From assembly GCF_002105155.1 (NCBI RefSeq), contig NW_019029011.1, positions 310,001 through 374,000 on the forward strand: DNA of 64,000 bases, given 5' to 3'. The DNA comes from Lobosporangium transversale (taxonomy: Eukaryota > Mortierellomycota > Mortierellomycetes > Mortierellales > Mortierellaceae). The translations under genes and the position numbers were made by a program. The notes beneath the pieces were generated by a model that was given only the letters and a program-made list of their open reading frames with translations, made no database searches and was not told where the DNA came from. Position 1 is the first letter of the stretch. The number at the start of each line of letters is the position of its first letter. Shown piece after piece: positions 61,979 to 64,000 of this stretch.

Positions 61979-63119
61979 GATTGTGATAAAAGAGAAAAAG
62001 AAGAAAGAAAAGAAAGAAAAAAAAAAAAAAAAAAAAAGAGAAGAGGGGAAAAGGCAATGAAAGGATGTTGGTGAAGTGTAATGCTTGCGATGCAATGCAA
62101 GGATCTCAAACAAACAAAAAAAGGGGGGAGGAACTGTATAAACAGGAATATTCCTCGTGTCACTTTTTCTTGGTTGAAATAGGAAAGGAGGTAAAGGAGA
62201 AGATAAAGAATAGAATGAATGCGAGTATCAATGTGGGTGAGAATGTTAGTGGGATGAGGAACTGAACAAAGAGAGAAAAGAGAAGAAAAAGAAGAAAAAG
62301 ACCTCGCTTTTATCAAAAGACGTTGAGAGAAGCGTTCAGATGCTCAGATCTTTAGTATAGACCTATTGAAATGCGTGAATGTCGCCCACACTGTTCTACA
62401 ATGCAGACTGCATCCAAACAATAACCCCCCACACGCCTCAATAACAACGATGGATAACGATGATGACAACAATGATGATGATGAGAAATGCCTCTGTTTC
62501 CACTCTAAAAAATAAAGCGCTAGGATACTATTAACTCCCTGCTTCTCCTACACCACTTTAATCGTCCTCCTTCCTTTAGACTGATTGCCAATGAAGAGCC
62601 CTTCTCCTATTGTTCTTTTGTCCTGCTTGGTGCTAACGGTTAGACCAATGACGTCCAATGAAAGGTTTTTTTTAAAATATGCAATGGTTCAACTTTTTTT
62701 ATGCCATGCTGCTGCTTCGTCCTTTTTGTCTGACGCCAGTCAACAAGTGTGTAGAAAAAAAAGTGCCCGAAGGAAATAAAGAGACCATGTGCTATTTTTT
62801 CTTTTTTCTTTTTTTTTCTTTTTTTTTTTTTTTTTTTTAGACACTTGAAGTCACGCGGCATTCCAGAACAACGATTGACATTGTTTCTGATGTATACGTG
62901 AACGGGAAAAAGAAAAAATGCCAGTTGCTTTATTTATTATTATATTCGCAATTCATTGGACATGTCTATGATAGTCATGGCTACGGACCTGCTCGTCTAT
63001 CCTAGCCGATGGATGTTCCTGATGAACGATAAATTACTTCTCTTTCATTTAATCACCTTCCAGAACCGGAGGCAGATGCCAATGAAATGTCTGGACATCA
63101 AGACTGAATGAGAACAACC
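61979..63119. other. Intergenic upstream of endosulfine
   Basis: About 1.1 kb. It includes a purine-rich block (61990-62050, GAAAG/poly-A), another GA-rich block near 62270-62300, CAACGATGATGA-type simple repeats (62447-62485) and a mixed T-run (62803-62839). No coding signal was found. Confidence 0.5.
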
Positions 63120-64000
63120 TTATAGTAGCCAAGGGCCCTTTATGGCTCCGATATTTATGCTCAAGCTGCTGCTGCTGTAGTGAGAGCATTGATGGCATTG
63201 AGGGCAGCTAGAAGATTCAGTATCATACATGATGTTTGCATAATAAGCTGAATCATTACTGGTGGTGGATAAATTGGTTGAGACATGAATAGGGCGCCAC
63301 ACTGGTGAGGAAGAAGGTTTGATTTGTTGTTGGCTAAGAAGTATGGGTGTGGCACTAGCATAGTTTTGACTCTCAAGCTCGTCATTATTCGGTTTGTGTA
63401 GCAACGAAGACAAAAGAAGTACCTCCTGTATCCATACAGCCTGTCGACGCTTATTGAATATGCCACAATAAATTGCGCGACTATGCACACTTTCCTGCTA
63501 TGAAGCGCATGCCATGACCACTTGCACCACCTAGTTTACTCGAAGCAACATTTTACACAACCCCTCTCTCCTCCATTTTCCTTTCCCAATCTCTCCTTCT
63601 TTCCTATTCCATTATGGCTGCTTCTAGCAGTAGGTCTTGGAGGAAGGGTTGATAACATTCCCGAACCGTTGGGATTCAGGGCTTTTCCATCATTCATAAC
63701 TCTCGATGTATTTTTGCGTACATTATTACCGTTACCTGCATTCAATCCCGGACTAGAATTCGGTCCAGAACTAGAGGATCTTGAGAAGCCGAAACTCAGG
63801 CCCCAACTTGCGCTGACTCCAGAGATATTACCCTGATTGGTCTTCCAAACAAAACAGCATTTACAAATCTTTGACTAGAACTTCATTTTCAAAGATATCC
63901 AGAGCAGATTTTAGAGGGAATCTATTGGAGTAGCAATAGGCCGAGGCTCTTCTATTGGACTTGCATTCTTTAAATGGCAAAGCTGAAGCTTTACAAAAAT
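63120..64000 (-). other. Probable 3' part of an unidentified minus-strand gene (right edge)
   Basis: Two blocks have coding-like composition on the minus strand. One (63883-63536) is open from about 63883: VWKTNQGNISGVSASWGLSF, GFSRSSSSGPNSSPG and GMLSTLPPRPTARSSHNG, ending KCCFE. The other (63488-63120) contains LESQNYASATPILLSQQQIK, SSSPVWRPIHVSTNLSTTSN and ends IGAIKGPWLL. Further right, PIEEPRPIATPIDSL and LKSALDIFENEVLVKDL appear in different frames. The exon joins could not be resolved and no domain was recognised, so this is only a flag for a Ser/Pro-rich protein or two adjacent genes. Confidence 0.3.

Overview
The window looks like chromosomal DNA of an early-diverging filamentous fungus, most likely Mucoromycota/Mortierellomycota-like. 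This is inferred from content: intron-dense genes (2-10 exons) with short GT-AG introns, AT-rich intergenic DNA full of poly-A/T tracts, mitochondrial presequences, and a mix of fungal genes (CCC2-type copper ATPase, Igo/endosulfine, UNC93-like MFS) with genes many yeasts lack (TBC1D13-like RabGAP, CDK5RAP1, AARSD1/AlaX, HEI10). Exon joins were made by eye from reading frames, splice consensus and family conservation. Start codons and some short exons remain predictions.

Layout. 0-6 kb: 5' part of a TBC1D13-like RabGAP (-), a decayed Tc1/mariner fragment, and an SH3 + EH-domain protein (+). 7.25-14.74 kb: a complete-looking 7.5-kb pogo/Tigger-like DNA transposon with TA target-site duplication and 1.15-kb near-identical terminal inverted repeats. 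It carries a DDE transposase and a second, spliced gene whose product looks like a PD-(D/E)XK nuclease. 14.9-22.1 kb: UNC93-like transporter, an alanyl-tRNA synthetase (AlaRS) relic, 4-hydroxyphenylpyruvate dioxygenase copy 1 (HPPD1) and a mitochondrial DEAD-box helicase. 22.3-36.5 kb: U1A-type RNP, CDK5RAP1, three small proteins, the copper ATPase, AARSD1 and the branched-chain dehydrogenase E1 beta subunit, mostly in alternating divergent/convergent pairs. 36.5-41 kb: a gene-poor graveyard with an RPD3-type HDAC pseudogene, a Tc1/mariner pseudogene and two roughly 170-bp inverted-repeat (MITE-like) units. 41-47.4 kb: HPPD2, intact AlaRS, and relics of the UNC93-like and helicase genes. 47.6-62 kb: HEI10, an alpha-arrestin, mitochondrial uS9, NEMF/Rqc2, a PMP22/Mpv17 protein and endosulfine. 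An unresolved minus-strand gene runs off the right edge.

The main structural result is that 14.9-22.1 kb and 41-47.4 kb are paralogous, largely mirror-image segments with reciprocal gene decay. UNC93-like and helicase genes survive only in the left copy, AlaRS only in the right copy, and HPPD in both. The two HPPD genes share a tract of about 466 bp that is almost base-identical inside otherwise diverged genes, which suggests gene conversion.

Functional themes include amino-acid catabolism in mitochondria or cytosol (HPPD x2, BCKDH E1 beta), alanine decoding and proofreading (AlaRS, AARSD1), mitochondrial RNA and ribosome biology (helicase, CDK5RAP1, uS9m), ribosome quality control (NEMF), meiosis and cell-cycle control (HEI10, endosulfine) and copper export. 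No tRNA, rRNA or CRISPR array was recognised.
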